Part shown: positions 20,983-30,754 of the stretch, in pieces | Layout of the letters: each line of letters starts with the position of its first letter | Position numbering within the stretch: position 1 is the first letter of the stretch | Assembly: GCA_031178045.1 (NCBI GenBank) | Contig: JAPSJT010000008.1 | Span: 1-37,552 of the forward strand | DNA: 37,552 bases | Direction: 5' to 3' | Source: Agromyces sp. | GTDB taxonomy: Bacteria > Actinomycetota > Actinomycetes > Actinomycetales > Microbacteriaceae | Program-made: the position numbers and the translations under genes | The notes under the pieces: generated by a model | Told to the model about the DNA's origin: nothing | The model's database searches: none | Seen by the model: the letters and a program-made list of their open reading frames with translations, nothing else

Positions 20983-22563
20983 ATGAACGAGCAGACGCCC
21001 ACGGCCCGCGACGAGCGCATCACCCGGGTGGACCCCGGCGATGCCGCGCGCGCGTCCGTGCGCGTGCGCGCACCCCGGCGGGCTTGGGCGGCACTCGTCG
21101 TGCTCATGCTGCCGGTGCTGCTCGTCTCGGTCGACAACACGGTGCTGAGCTTCGCCCTGCCCGCCATCGCGACCGACCTCGCGCCGACCGCAGCGCAGCA
21201 GCTGTGGATCATCGACGCGTACCCGCTCGTGCTCGCGGGCCTGCTCGTGGCGATGGGCAGTGCCGGCGACCGGTTCGGTCGCCGCCGCATGCTGCTCATC
21301 GGGTCGACCGGCTTCGCCCTCGTCTCGGTGGCCGCGGCGTTCGCGCCGACCGCCGAGGCGCTCATCGGGGCCCGCGCGGCCCTCGGTTTCTTCGGCGCGA
21401 TGCTCATGCCCTCGACCCTCTCGCTGCTGCGTGCGGTCTTCACCGACCGTGAAGAGCGACGGCTGGCGATCGCGATCTGGGCATCGGGATTCGCCGCAGG
21501 CAGTGCCCTCGGCCCGCTCGTGGGCGGGCTCCTGCTCGAGCACTTCGCGTGGGGTTCGGTGTTCCTGCTCGCGGTGCCGGTGCTCGTCCCGCTGCTCGCG
21601 CTCGTTCCGTTGCTCATCCCCGAGAGCCGAGACCCCGCGCCCGGACCCATCGACCTCGTGAGCACCGTGCTCTCGCTCGCCGCCATGGGACCCGTCGTCT
21701 ACGGGATCAAGTCCATCGCGACCGAGGGCCTCGAGGGCTTCGGCATCCAGGCCATCGTGGTCGGCGTCGCAGCCGGAACGTGGTTCGTCTCCCGGCAGCT
21801 CCGCAGCGCCTCGCCGATGCTCGACGTGCGCCTCTTCCGTCGCGGCTCGTTCGGGGGAGCGGTGCTCGTGAACCTCTTCAGCGTGATCGCGCTCGTGGGC
21901 TTCCTCTTCTTCGTCTCGCAGCACCTGCAATTGATCGTCGGGTTGAGCCCCGTCGCGGCCGGGCTCGCACTCGTGCCGGGCCTCGTGGCGATGATCGCCG
22001 CAGGCCTCGCGGTCGTGCCCGTGGCGCGGCGAGTGCGTGCGAACGTGCTCGTGCCGTCGGCCCTCGCGCTCTCGGCTGCCGGATACCTCGTCATCGCGCT
22101 GTTCGCGGACGGCGGCTCGATCGCCCCCATCGTCATCGCTTTCGTGCTCCTCGGCGTCGGCATCGGGGCGGCCGAGACCGTCTCGAACGAGCTCATCCTC
22201 TCGAGCGCCCCGCCGGCCAAGGCCGGTGCCGCGTCGGCGGTCTCCGAGACGGCGTACGAACTCGGCGCGGTGCTCGGAACGGCCGTGCTCGGCAGCATTC
22301 TCGCGGCGCGGTTCGCGGCGACGATCGAGGTGCCGTCGGTGCTCACCGACGGGCAGTCGGATGCCGCGCGCGAGACGCTCGCCGGGGCCGTCGCCGTCGC
22401 GGGCGAACTGCCCGCCGAACTCGGTGCGCGGCTCGCGACATCCGCTGCCCACGCGTTCGACGGCGGCGTCGTCGTGACCTCGCTGATCGGCGTCGGTCTC
22501 ATGGTCGCGGCGGCGGTCGTCGCGGCCGTCACACTGCGGAAGGTCGAGACGACCCAGCAGTGA
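20983..22563 (+). CDS. MFS multidrug transporter, DHA2/QacA-SmvA type (14 TM)
   Basis: VLMLPVLLVSVDNTVLSFALPAIATDLAPTAAQQLWIIDAYPLVLAGLLVAMGSAGDRFGRRRMLLIGSTGFALVS...; motif A and motif C-like sequences. Confidence 0.92.
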   Translation: MNEQTPTARDERITRVDPGDAARASVRVRAPRRAWAALVVLMLPVLLVSVDNTVLSFALPAIATDLAPTAAQQLWIIDAYPLVLAGLLVAMGSAGDRFGRRRMLLIGSTGFALVSVAAAFAPTAEALIGARAALGFFGAMLMPSTLSLLRAVFTDREERRLAIAIWASGFAAGSALGPLVGGLLLEHFAWGSVFLLAVPVLVPLLALVPLLIPESRDPAPGPIDLVSTVLSLAAMGPVVYGIKSIATEGLEGFGIQAIVVGVAAGTWFVSRQLRSASPMLDVRLFRRGSFGGAVLVNLFSVIALVGFLFFVSQHLQLIVGLSPVAAGLALVPGLVAMIAAGLAVVPVARRVRANVLVPSALALSAAGYLVIALFADGGSIAPIVIAFVLLGVGIGAAETVSNELILSSAPPAKAGAASAVSETAYELGAVLGTAVLGSILAARFAATIEVPSVLTDGQSDAARETLAGAVAVAGELPAELGARLATSAAHAFDGGVVVTSLIGVGLMVAAAVVAAVTLRKVETTQQ

Positions 22564-22590
22564 CAGCGGCGAGGCCGGCGCCGACGAACG

Positions 22591-22635
22591 GAAGCGGCCG
22601 CCGTCCCCTCGGCTGAGGGCGACGGCGGCCGCTTC
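22591..22635. terminator. Bidirectional hairpin terminator
   Basis: GAAGCGGCCGCCGTC / GACGGCGGCCGCTTC perfect 15-bp stem with inner CCCTC-GGCT-GAGGG stem; between convergent genes. Confidence 0.8.
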
Positions 22636-22647
22636 GAGTCGTGCCGG

Positions 22648-22908
22648 TCAGAGCACCGGGTCTTCGGGAGCGGAGTGCTCCCGACGCGTCAGGCGTTCGC
22701 CGGTGCCCGGGTCGACGCTCGTGTGCGAGGTCGACACCGAGCGGCGACGCCGCGCGAGGAGGACGATGCCCAGGATGATGACGATCGCGCCGGCGATCAT
22801 CAGGATGTAGCCGACCATCTGGACGTTGATCCAGTCGACGGTCAGGTTGAGCGCGAACGCGAGAATCGCGCCGATCGCGAACAGGACGATACCGAGTCCC
22901 AGACTCAT
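22648..22908 (-). CDS. Small two-TM membrane protein (DUF6458-like)
   Basis: [98 protein letters not shown] upstream. Confidence 0.8.
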   Translation of the reverse strand: MSLGLGIVLFAIGAILAFALNLTVDWINVQMVGYILMIAGAIVIILGIVLLARRRRSVSTSHTSVDPGTGERLTRREHSAPEDPVL

Positions 22909-23031
22909 CGTGTCCTCCCTCTCCGGACGAGGCTCAGGCCACGTCACGAGTACGGCAGGTGGGTCCTGCCTCACGGTCAGGCTAGCCCCGCAACCAGTAC
23001 GCTGGGAGGGCTGGCGCACGAAGGAGAATCC

Positions 23032-24093
23032 ATGGTACGGACGGTCAGGCTCGCGGTGATCCGCGGCGACGGCATCGGCCCCGAGGTCGTCGACGAGGCG
23101 CTGAAGGTCCTCGACGCGGTCGTCGACGGAAGCGGACTCACCATCGAGCAGACGCCCTTCTCGCTCGGCGCCGGGCGATATCTCGAGACGGGCGACGTGC
23201 TGACCGACGACGACCTCGAGGCGATCACGTCGCACGACGCGATCCTCCTCGGCGCGGTGGGCGGGGTGCCGGGCGACCCGCGTCTTTCGGGCGCCAACAT
23301 CGAACGCGGGCTGCTGCTGCGGCTCCGCTTCGAACTCGACCATTACGTCAACCTGCGCCCGACGGTGCTCCACCCCGGTGTCGTCAGCCCCCTCGCCGAT
23401 CCCGGCGACGTCGACTTCGTCGTCGTGCGCGAGGGCACCGAGGGGCCCTATGTCGGCAACGGCGGCGCGATCCGCGCGGGCACTCCCGCCGAGGTGGCGA
23501 ACGAGGTCTCGGTGAACACGGCGTACGGGGTCGAGCGCGTCGTGCGGTACGCGTTCGCCGCGGCATCCGCCCGCCCTCGGAAGCGGCTGACCCTCGTGCA
23601 CAAGACCAACGTGCTCGTCTACGCGGGCTCGCTGTGGAAGCGCACGGTCGACGCGGTCGCCGCCGAGTATCCCGACGTGCAGGTCGACTACCTGCACGTC
23701 GACGCGGCGACGATCTTCCTCGTCACCGACCCGGCGCGCTTCGATGTCATCGTCACCGACAACCTCTTCGGCGACATCCTCACCGACCTCGCCGGCGCCA
23801 TCAGCGGCGGCATCGGCCTCGCCGCCTCGGGCAACATCAATCCCGACGGCCGCTTCCCGAGCATGTTCGAGCCGGTGCACGGCTCGGCACCCGACATCGC
23901 GGGCAAGGGCATCGCCGACCCGACCGCCGCGATCCTCTCCGTCGCCCTGCTTCTCGAGCACCTCGGCGAGACCGAGGCCGCTGCGAAGGTGCAGCGGGCC
24001 GTCTCCGCCGACATCGCCGAACGCGGCACGACGCGGCGCTCGACCTCCGAGGTCGGCGACGCGATCGTCGCCCGCATCGGCACCACCGTCTGA
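23032..24093 (+). CDS. leuB: 3-isopropylmalate dehydrogenase
   Basis: [28 protein letters not shown]...[20 protein letters not shown]...[19 protein letters not shown]...[61 protein letters not shown] upstream. Confidence 0.95.
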   Translation: MVRTVRLAVIRGDGIGPEVVDEALKVLDAVVDGSGLTIEQTPFSLGAGRYLETGDVLTDDDLEAITSHDAILLGAVGGVPGDPRLSGANIERGLLLRLRFELDHYVNLRPTVLHPGVVSPLADPGDVDFVVVREGTEGPYVGNGGAIRAGTPAEVANEVSVNTAYGVERVVRYAFAAASARPRKRLTLVHKTNVLVYAGSLWKRTVDAVAAEYPDVQVDYLHVDAATIFLVTDPARFDVIVTDNLFGDILTDLAGAISGGIGLAASGNINPDGRFPSMFEPVHGSAPDIAGKGIADPTAAILSVALLLEHLGETEAAAKVQRAVSADIAERGTTRRSTSEVGDAIVARIGTTV

Positions 24094-24118
24094 CCAGCGC
24101 ACCACCGAAGGATCCATC

Positions 24119-25234
24119 ATGACCGTCAACCTCCCGCTCCAGGCACCCTCCGCCGCCGGACTCGTCTGGAACGTCACCCGCAACGAGAACGCCAAGACCC
24201 CCGAGGAGCGCGCGGCGATCCTCGCCGACCCGGGCTTCGGCAACCACTTCACCGACCACATGGTCGACCTGTGCTGGTCGGAGAAGGGCGGATGGCACCG
24301 GCCGCGCGTCTCGCCGTACGGCCCCATCTCGCTCGAGCCCTCGGCCGCCGTGCTGCACTACGCGCAGGAGATCTTCGAGGGGCTGAAGGCGTACCGTCAC
24401 GCCGACGGCTCCATCCGCACCTTCCGCCCGTACGAGAACGCCGCCCGCATGCAGCGTTCGGCCGCCCGTCTCGCGCTTCCCGCGCTGCCGAGTGAGATCT
24501 TCATCGACTCGCTCAAGCAGCTCATCGCCGTCGACGCCGACTGGGTGCCCAGCGCGCCCGAGACGAGCCTCTACCTGCGTCCGTTCATGTTCGCGAAAGA
24601 GGCGTTCCTCGGGGTGCGTCCGGCGAAGAAGGTGGCCTACTACCTCATCGCGAGCCCTGCCGGCGCCTACTTCCACGGTGGCGTGCAGCCCGTCTCGATC
24701 TGGCTCTCGACGAAGTACGCCCGTGCAGGCAAGGGCGGCACCGGTGCGGCGAAGACGGGCGGCAACTACGCGTCGAGCCTGCTCCCGCAGGCCGAGGCCG
24801 CCGAGCACGGATGCCAGCAGGTGCTGTTCCTCGACGAGGGCACCTACCTCGAGGAACTCGGCGGCATGAACATCGTGCTCGTGTACCGCGATGGTCGGCT
24901 CGTGACGCCCGAATCCGACTCCATCCTCGAGGGCATCACGCGCGACTCCGTGCTCCAGCTCGCCCGTGACCGCGGCCACGACGTCGAGAGCCGCAGGGTG
25001 ACGATCGACGAGTGGCGCGAGGGGGCGGCGTCCGGAGACATCGTCGGCGCGTTCGCATGCGGCACCGCCGCCGTGATCACGCCCATCGGCCGGCTGCTCG
25101 CCGAGGACTTCGAGATCGTGCACTCGGGGTCCGCGTCTTCCGAGCTCGCGCTCTCGCTGCGCGAGGAGCTCACGGGCATCCAGTACGGCCGCGTGGAAGA
25201 CCGCCACGGCTGGATGACGCGGCTCGACGGCTGA
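24119..25234 (+). CDS. ilvE: Branched-chain amino acid aminotransferase
   Basis: GPISLEPSAAVLHYAQEIFEGLKAYRHADGSIRTFRPYENAARMQRSAARLALP...AKTGGNYASSLLPQAEAAEHGCQQVLFLD...EELGGMNIVLVY. Confidence 0.95.
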   Translation: MTVNLPLQAPSAAGLVWNVTRNENAKTPEERAAILADPGFGNHFTDHMVDLCWSEKGGWHRPRVSPYGPISLEPSAAVLHYAQEIFEGLKAYRHADGSIRTFRPYENAARMQRSAARLALPALPSEIFIDSLKQLIAVDADWVPSAPETSLYLRPFMFAKEAFLGVRPAKKVAYYLIASPAGAYFHGGVQPVSIWLSTKYARAGKGGTGAAKTGGNYASSLLPQAEAAEHGCQQVLFLDEGTYLEELGGMNIVLVYRDGRLVTPESDSILEGITRDSVLQLARDRGHDVESRRVTIDEWREGAASGDIVGAFACGTAAVITPIGRLLAEDFEIVHSGSASSELALSLREELTGIQYGRVEDRHGWMTRLDG

Positions 25235-25671
25235 TGGCGGGCGCCGTCATCCGGCCGTTCCGACGCGACGACACCGAGGCGGTCGTGTCGCTCTGGCGCG
25301 ACGCCGGGCTCGTCGTGCCGTGGAACGACCCGTACCTCGACATCGAGCGGAAGCTCACCGTGCAGCCCGAGCTGTTCCTCGTCGTCGCCGACGGCGACGC
25401 GGTCGTCGGGGTCGCGATGGTCGGTTACGACGGGCACCGCGGGTGGGTGAACTATCTCGCGGTCGACGAGTCGCGACGCGGCGAAGGCCTCGGCGCTCGA
25501 CTCATGGGCGAAGCGGAGCGCCTGCTCGTCGAGCGCGGCTGCCCGAAGCTCAACCTGCAGGTGCGCACCTCGAACACGGGCGTCATCGAGTGGTACCGCT
25601 CGCTCGGCTACGAACTCGATCAGGCGGTGAGCCTCGGCAAGCGGCTCATCCCCGACGGGGTCGCCCCGTAG
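25234..25671 (+). CDS. GNAT-family acetyltransferase
   Basis: IRPFRRDDTEAVVSLWRDAGLVVPWNDPYLDIERKLTVQPELFLVV...VNYLAVDESRRGEGLGARLMGEAERLLVERGCPKLNLQVRTSNTGVIEWYRSLGYELD; TGATG overlap with ilvE. Confidence 0.9.
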   Translation: MAGAVIRPFRRDDTEAVVSLWRDAGLVVPWNDPYLDIERKLTVQPELFLVVADGDAVVGVAMVGYDGHRGWVNYLAVDESRRGEGLGARLMGEAERLLVERGCPKLNLQVRTSNTGVIEWYRSLGYELDQAVSLGKRLIPDGVAP

Positions 25672-25680
25672 GCTGGCGGC

Positions 25681-26454
25681 ATGAAGATCGCGCGCTTCTC
25701 ACACGGCGAGACCATCGCCTTCGGCATCGTCGACGACGAGGAGGACGAGCTCGTCGTGCTGAAGGCCGATCCCATGTTCGCCGGCTACGAGCCGACCGGG
25801 GAGCGGGTGCCGCTCGGCGAAGCGAAGCTGCTCGCACCGGTCATCCCGCGGTCGAAGGTCGTCGCCGTCGGCAAGAACTACCGCGACCACGCGGCGGAGA
25901 TGGGCGGCGATGCGCCCACCGAGCCGCTGCTCTTCCTGAAGCCCAACACGTCGGTGATCGGGCCGGGCGACGCGATCGTGCTGCCGGCGCTCAGCGAGCG
26001 CGTGGAGCACGAGGGCGAGCTCGCCGTCGTCATCGGCCGCATCGCGAAGCACGTGCGCGAGGCGGATGCCGCCGACGTCGTCTTCGGGTACACGATCGCG
26101 AACGACGTCACCGCGCGCGACCTGCAGCAGCGTGACGGACAGTGGACTCGTGCCAAGGGCTTCGACACCTTCTGCCCCCTGGGACCCGTCATCGACACCG
26201 AGCTCGACCTCGAGCACGGCACGATCGAGACGAGCGTCAACGGCGAGCGCCGGCAGCAGGGGCGCCTCGCAGACATGGTGCACTCGATCCCCGCGATCAT
26301 CGCGTACGCCTCGAGCGTCTTCACGCTGCTGCCGGGCGACGTCATCCTCACGGGCACGCCCGCGGGGGTCGGCCCGCTCGTCGACGGCGACACCGTCGAG
26401 GTGTCGGTCTCGGGCCTCGGCTCGCTCACGAACCCGGTACGCTCGGCGGGCTAG
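25681..26454 (+). CDS. Fumarylacetoacetate hydrolase family protein
   Basis: [17 protein letters not shown]...[21 protein letters not shown]...[18 protein letters not shown]...[34 protein letters not shown]...[15 protein letters not shown]. Confidence 0.93.
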   Translation: MKIARFSHGETIAFGIVDDEEDELVVLKADPMFAGYEPTGERVPLGEAKLLAPVIPRSKVVAVGKNYRDHAAEMGGDAPTEPLLFLKPNTSVIGPGDAIVLPALSERVEHEGELAVVIGRIAKHVREADAADVVFGYTIANDVTARDLQQRDGQWTRAKGFDTFCPLGPVIDTELDLEHGTIETSVNGERRQQGRLADMVHSIPAIIAYASSVFTLLPGDVILTGTPAGVGPLVDGDTVEVSVSGLGSLTNPVRSAG

Positions 26455-26473
26455 CCGGGGGCGGCATCCGCCC

Positions 26474-27505
26474 TCAGTGACCGAGCGCCCTCGCGGCGAG
26501 GTCGACGTCGTCGTCGTCGTTCCAGAGGTGGAAGGCGACGCGGGCACGACCGGCTCGCCCCGACGCCGTGATGCCGGCGGTCGTGAGCGCGGCGAGGTCG
26601 GTGCCGTCGGCATCGCCCCACGTGACGATCGCACTGTCGGATGCCCCGAGGTCGAGGCGCTCCCGGAATGCGTTCGCGAGACCGACGTCGTGGGCGTGCA
26701 CTTCGGCCCCGTCGAGCGATGCCGCGAACCGGAGCGCGGCCTCGGCGCCCGTCCAGGCATGCCAGGCGGGGGAGACGTCGAACCTGCTCGCGTCGGAGGC
26801 GAGGTGCAGCTCGGGCCCGTAGCACGAGGCCCAGGGGTCGGCGCCCGAGTACCAGCCCGCCGTGTGCGGCGTGATCTCGGCGAGGGCGCGCTCGGAGAAG
26901 GCGGCGAACGCGGCGCCGCGTGGTGCCGACAGCCACTTGTAGGCGTGGCAGACGATGAGGTCGGCCTCGAGCCCGGTGGTCGGCAACCACCCGGTCGCCT
27001 GCGTGGTGTCGACGAGCGTGAACGCCCCCGCATCGCGGGCTGCGTGGGCGACGGATGCCGCGTCGGCGACCTCGCCCGTCGCGGACTGCACGAGCGAATA
27101 GGCCACGATGCCGGTCGTCGGTCGCACCTCGTCGGCCAGCGCCTGCAGCGGAACGTGTCGCACCGTGAGGTCGCCCCGCGCGAGGAACGGGCCGACCACC
27201 GAGGAGAAGTCGCCGTCGACGCACAGCACCTCGGTGCCGCTCGGTGCGGAGGCGGCGACAAGGGCGGCGAACACCGAGACCTGGGAGCCGGTCGCCACGC
27301 TCGACGGCGCGACGCCGAGCAGCGTCGCCGCATGGGCGCGGGCGCGCTCGACGGTCGTGGAGTAGTCGCCGGCGTTCGCGTCACCCGTCGTCCAGCGGTC
27401 GAGGTCGCCACGCACGGCCTCGCGGGTCGCGTCGATGGGAAGGCCGAGCGTGCACGCGGCGAGATACCCGCGGCCGGCGTCGTATCGGTGTCGGAGGGAG
27501 CGCAT
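26474..27505 (-). CDS. PLP-dependent aminotransferase class V-like protein
   Basis: YLAACTLGLPIDATREAVRGDLDRWTTGDANAGDYSTTVERARAHAATLLGVAPSSVATGSQVSVFAALVAAS...FTLVDTTQATGWLP...DLIVCHAYKWLSAPRGAAFAAF (PLP Lys motif AYKWL). Confidence 0.88.
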   Translation of the reverse strand: MRSLRHRYDAGRGYLAACTLGLPIDATREAVRGDLDRWTTGDANAGDYSTTVERARAHAATLLGVAPSSVATGSQVSVFAALVAASAPSGTEVLCVDGDFSSVVGPFLARGDLTVRHVPLQALADEVRPTTGIVAYSLVQSATGEVADAASVAHAARDAGAFTLVDTTQATGWLPTTGLEADLIVCHAYKWLSAPRGAAFAAFSERALAEITPHTAGWYSGADPWASCYGPELHLASDASRFDVSPAWHAWTGAEAALRFAASLDGAEVHAHDVGLANAFRERLDLGASDSAIVTWGDADGTDLAALTTAGITASGRAGRARVAFHLWNDDDDVDLAARALGH

Positions 27506-27586
27506 GCGACCAGTGTGCGCTCGCCGCACCCATTCGACAACGGCAGGTGAGTGATCACATTCATGACATCGCGTTATGATCGCCGC

Positions 27587-28531
27587 ATGACGGACGCCTC
27601 GATCGAGTTCCTGGCGGGCGCGCTCGACCTCCAGACGGTGCGAGTCGTGCGCCGAATCGCCGAGCACGGGTCGCTCACCGCCGCCGCCGAATCGCTCGGC
27701 TACAGCCAGCCCGCCGTGAGCCAGCAACTGAAGCGCTTCGAGGAGCGCACCGGCATCGCCCTCGTCGAACGCGTCGGCCGGGGCATCCGGCTCACCCAGT
27801 CGGGCCGGGTGCTCGCCCGCCACGCGAACGCCGTCGCCACGGCGCTCGAGGCCGCCGCGGGCGAGCTCGCCGAGATCCGCGGACTCCGCTCGGGTCGCGT
27901 GCGCCTCGTGTCCTTCCCCTCTGCGTCGGCGACGCTCGTGCCGCGGTTCATCGCGGAGCTCGGTGCGCGGCATCCGGGTGTCACCGTCACCTACGTCGAA
28001 GCGGAGCCACCCGAAGCGGTCGCGGCGGTGCGCGCCGACCGAGCCGACCTCGCGATCACGTTCAGCTATCCCGGCGACCGCGACGACCCGCACCGGGCGA
28101 GCGCGCGCGGCCTCGACGTGCGTGCGTACGGCGAGGAGCCCATGGAGCTCGTGCTTCCGGCGGGGCATGCGGCGGCGGCATCCGCGGTCGTCGACCTCGC
28201 CGCACTTCGCGATTCGCCGTGGATCGCCGGTTGCCCCCGCTGCCGCGGGCACCTCCTCGAGCTCGCGGATGCCGCCGGCTTCACCCCCCGCATCGCCTTC
28301 GAGACCGACAACTTCGTGGCCGTCGAGGGAATGGTCGCGCAGGGACTCGGCGTCGCGCTGCTGCCTGCGCTCGCGCTCACCGCATCGCCTCGGCACCCGG
28401 GTGTCGTGACGCGCCCCACTGCCGCCGCCGACGTGCGGTCACTGCACCTCGTGACCGCCCGCGGCGCCGAGCGGGTGCCCGCCGTCCGTGCGGCGCTCGA
28501 CGTGCTCGCCTCCCTGGCGCCGGCCCCCTGA
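27587..28531 (+). CDS. LysR-family transcriptional regulator
   Basis: LDLQTVRVVRRIAEHGSLTAAAESLGYSQPAVSQQLKRFEERTGIALVERVGRGIRLTQSGRVL; LysR HTH; divergent from PLP enzyme. Confidence 0.93.
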   Translation: MTDASIEFLAGALDLQTVRVVRRIAEHGSLTAAAESLGYSQPAVSQQLKRFEERTGIALVERVGRGIRLTQSGRVLARHANAVATALEAAAGELAEIRGLRSGRVRLVSFPSASATLVPRFIAELGARHPGVTVTYVEAEPPEAVAAVRADRADLAITFSYPGDRDDPHRASARGLDVRAYGEEPMELVLPAGHAAAASAVVDLAALRDSPWIAGCPRCRGHLLELADAAGFTPRIAFETDNFVAVEGMVAQGLGVALLPALALTASPRHPGVVTRPTAAADVRSLHLVTARGAERVPAVRAALDVLASLAPAP

Positions 28532-28567
28532 CGGCGAGCTCTCGGCCGGTCGATACGATTGGACCGT

Positions 28568-30085
28568 ATGCCTGAGACAGCCCACCCCACGACCACCGCG
28601 ACCGGCAGCGACATCCGCGTGCGCTTCTGCCCCTCGCCCACCGGCACGCCGCACGTCGGCCTCGTCCGCACCGCCCTCTTCAACTGGGCCTACGCCCGGC
28701 ACACGGGCGGCACCTTCGTCTTCCGCATCGAGGACACGGATGCCGCGCGCGACAGCGAAGAGAGCTACGAGATGATCATCGACGCGCTCACCTGGCTCGG
28801 GCTCGACTGGGACGAGGGCATCGGACTCGGCGGCCCCCACGAGCCGTACCGCCAGTCGCAGCGCGGAAGCATCTACGCCGACGTCATCGAACGGCTGAAG
28901 GCGTCGGGCCACGTCTACGAGAGCTACTCCACGGCCGAAGAGATCGACGCGCGCAACGAGGCGGCCGGTCGACCCAAGCAGCTCGGGTACGACAACTTCG
29001 ATCGCGACCTCACCGACGATGAGCGCGCGGCGTTCCGCGCTGAGGGACGCGAGCCGGCGCTGCGACTGCGCGTTCCCGACGTCGATCTCGGCTTCGACGA
29101 CCTCGTGCGCGGCGAGATCAGCTTCCCGGCGGGGTCGACGACCGACTTCGTCGTGGTCCGTCCGAATGGCGCGCCCCTGTACACCCTCGTGAACCCGGTC
29201 GACGACGCCCTCATGGGCATCACGCACGTGCTGCGCGGCGAGGACCTGCTCTCGTCGACGCCGCGGCAGATCGCGCTCTACCACGCGCTCATCGACATCG
29301 GCGTGACCACGTTCGTCCCCCGCTTCGGGCACCTGCCGTACGTGATGGGGGAGGGCAACAAGAAGCTCTCGAAGCGCGACCCCGAGTCGAACCTCTTCCA
29401 CCACCGCGATCGCGGCTTCATTCCCGAGGGTCTCGTCAACTACCTCGCCCTGCTCGGCTGGGGCTTCTCGGCCGACCGCGATGTGTTCAGCCGCGACGAG
29501 CTCGTCGCCGCCTTCGACGTCGCGAACGTCAACCCGAACCCCGCGCGATTCGACCTGAAGAAGGCCGAGGCGATCAACGGCGACCAGATCCGCCGGCTGG
29601 ACGTCTCGGAGTTCGCCGCCCGCACGGTGCCGTACCTCCAGGCCGAGGGCATCGTCGCGACGCCGATCACGGCGGCGCAGGAGGCGGTGCTCATCGAGGC
29701 CGCCCCGCTCGTACAGGAGCGCATCGGCCTGCTCGGCGAGGCGCCCGGGATGCTGGGGTTCCTCTTCACGGATGCCGCGAACCTCACCTACGAGGATGCC
29801 GCCCTCGCTGCCATCCCCGCCGATGGCGCCGCCGTGCTCGCTGCCGCACGCGAGGCGCTCGATGGCGTGGCGCCCGAGGACTGGACGCACGAGCGGATCG
29901 AGGAGGCCCTGCGCGGCGCGCTCATCGACGGGCTCGGACTGAAGCCGCGCATCGCCTTCGGCCCGGTGCGCACCGCGATCTCGGGGCGCCGGGTGTCGCC
30001 GCCGCTCTTCGAGTCGATGCAGATCCTCGGCAAGGCCGACTCGCTCGATCGCATCGACCGGCTCGCCGCGCGACTCGCCGGCTGA
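28568..30085 (+). CDS. gltX: Glutamyl-tRNA synthetase
   Basis: [67 protein letters not shown]...[33 protein letters not shown] (class I HIGH-like and KLSKR motifs). Confidence 0.96.
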   Translation: MPETAHPTTTATGSDIRVRFCPSPTGTPHVGLVRTALFNWAYARHTGGTFVFRIEDTDAARDSEESYEMIIDALTWLGLDWDEGIGLGGPHEPYRQSQRGSIYADVIERLKASGHVYESYSTAEEIDARNEAAGRPKQLGYDNFDRDLTDDERAAFRAEGREPALRLRVPDVDLGFDDLVRGEISFPAGSTTDFVVVRPNGAPLYTLVNPVDDALMGITHVLRGEDLLSSTPRQIALYHALIDIGVTTFVPRFGHLPYVMGEGNKKLSKRDPESNLFHHRDRGFIPEGLVNYLALLGWGFSADRDVFSRDELVAAFDVANVNPNPARFDLKKAEAINGDQIRRLDVSEFAARTVPYLQAEGIVATPITAAQEAVLIEAAPLVQERIGLLGEAPGMLGFLFTDAANLTYEDAALAAIPADGAAVLAAAREALDGVAPEDWTHERIEEALRGALIDGLGLKPRIAFGPVRTAISGRRVSPPLFESMQILGKADSLDRIDRLAARLAG

Positions 30086-30144
30086 GCGGCACGGTGGGGC
30101 CGCCGCGAGGCGCGTTCGAGCGGCCCGCTCGAGGCTCGCTCAGT

Positions 30145-30174
30145 TTGGTCGGTGCGCGATGCGTAGGCTAGAGT
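30145..30174 (+). promoter_or_regulatory. Putative tRNA-Gln promoter
   Basis: TTGGTC - 18 bp - TAGAGT, about 35 bp upstream of the tRNA 5' end. Confidence 0.6.
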
Positions 30175-30208
30175 TGCATGTCGGCCCGGGGCTTCGGTTC
30201 CAGGCCAT

Positions 30209-30283
30209 TGGGGTATGGTGTAATTGGCAACACGGCTGATTCTGGTTCAGTTGTTCTTGGTTCGAGTCCAGGTACCCCAGCCA
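30209..30283 (+). tRNA. tRNA-Gln (anticodon CTG), 3' CCA encoded
   Basis: TGGGGTATGGTGTAATTGGCAACACGGCTGATTCTGGTTCAGTTGTTCTTGGTTCGAGTCCAGGTACCCCAGCCA; acceptor TGGGGTA/TACCCCA pairs, anticodon loop TTCTGGT, T-loop GGTTCGAGTCC. Confidence 0.95.
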
Positions 30284-30339
30284 TATGAGCGTTACTCAGA
30301 CCATGGTCAATGAACTAGAACCTCGGTCTTGAAATTTGA

Positions 30340-30365
30340 ACTCCCCGCGGAAACGCGGGGAGTTC
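30340..30365 (+). terminator. Hairpin downstream of tRNA-Gln
   Basis: AACTCCCCGCG-GAAA-CGCGGGGAGTT perfect 11-bp stem with GAAA loop, followed by CTCGCTTTG. Confidence 0.75.
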
Positions 30366-30754
30366 TCGCTTTGTGCGGGACGTGCTGCTCCCCGGCACGC
30401 TGCATAGGCCGTCGGACCAAGCAAGTCGACCCGTGTTTGCATGACGACGTTGTTCTCGCTACCACTGGCCAGTTCCGCCCAGAAGCGTACGCGTTCGCGC
30501 GTTACACCGGTGTTATCCGAATCATTCGAATAGAGGATTACGAGGCCAGCCGCATGAGTGCTAGGCAATCCGTGGTGAAGTTGAACAGCTTCCGCTTCTG
30601 CATCACCTCTGTAGCGCACGACGTTGCTCGCCCTGTTTCAGTCGACCGAGGGAGATTGCGGTCGGTTCCCGCGAGGCGCACCAGCGGCGTGTGGTGCGGG
30701 TGCGAAGCGACGTTTTCCTCGACTCTCCGCGAAGCGGGGGCTGGGCCTCCGGCA

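Noticed and set aside
22909-24327. N-terminal part of minus ORF 22648-24327
   Set aside because: Overlaps leuB antisense; only the last 86 aa from ATG 22908 with SD look real.
27506-28396. N-terminal part of minus ORF 26474-28396
   Set aside because: Antisense to the LysR gene; the PLP-enzyme start at 27505 fits better.
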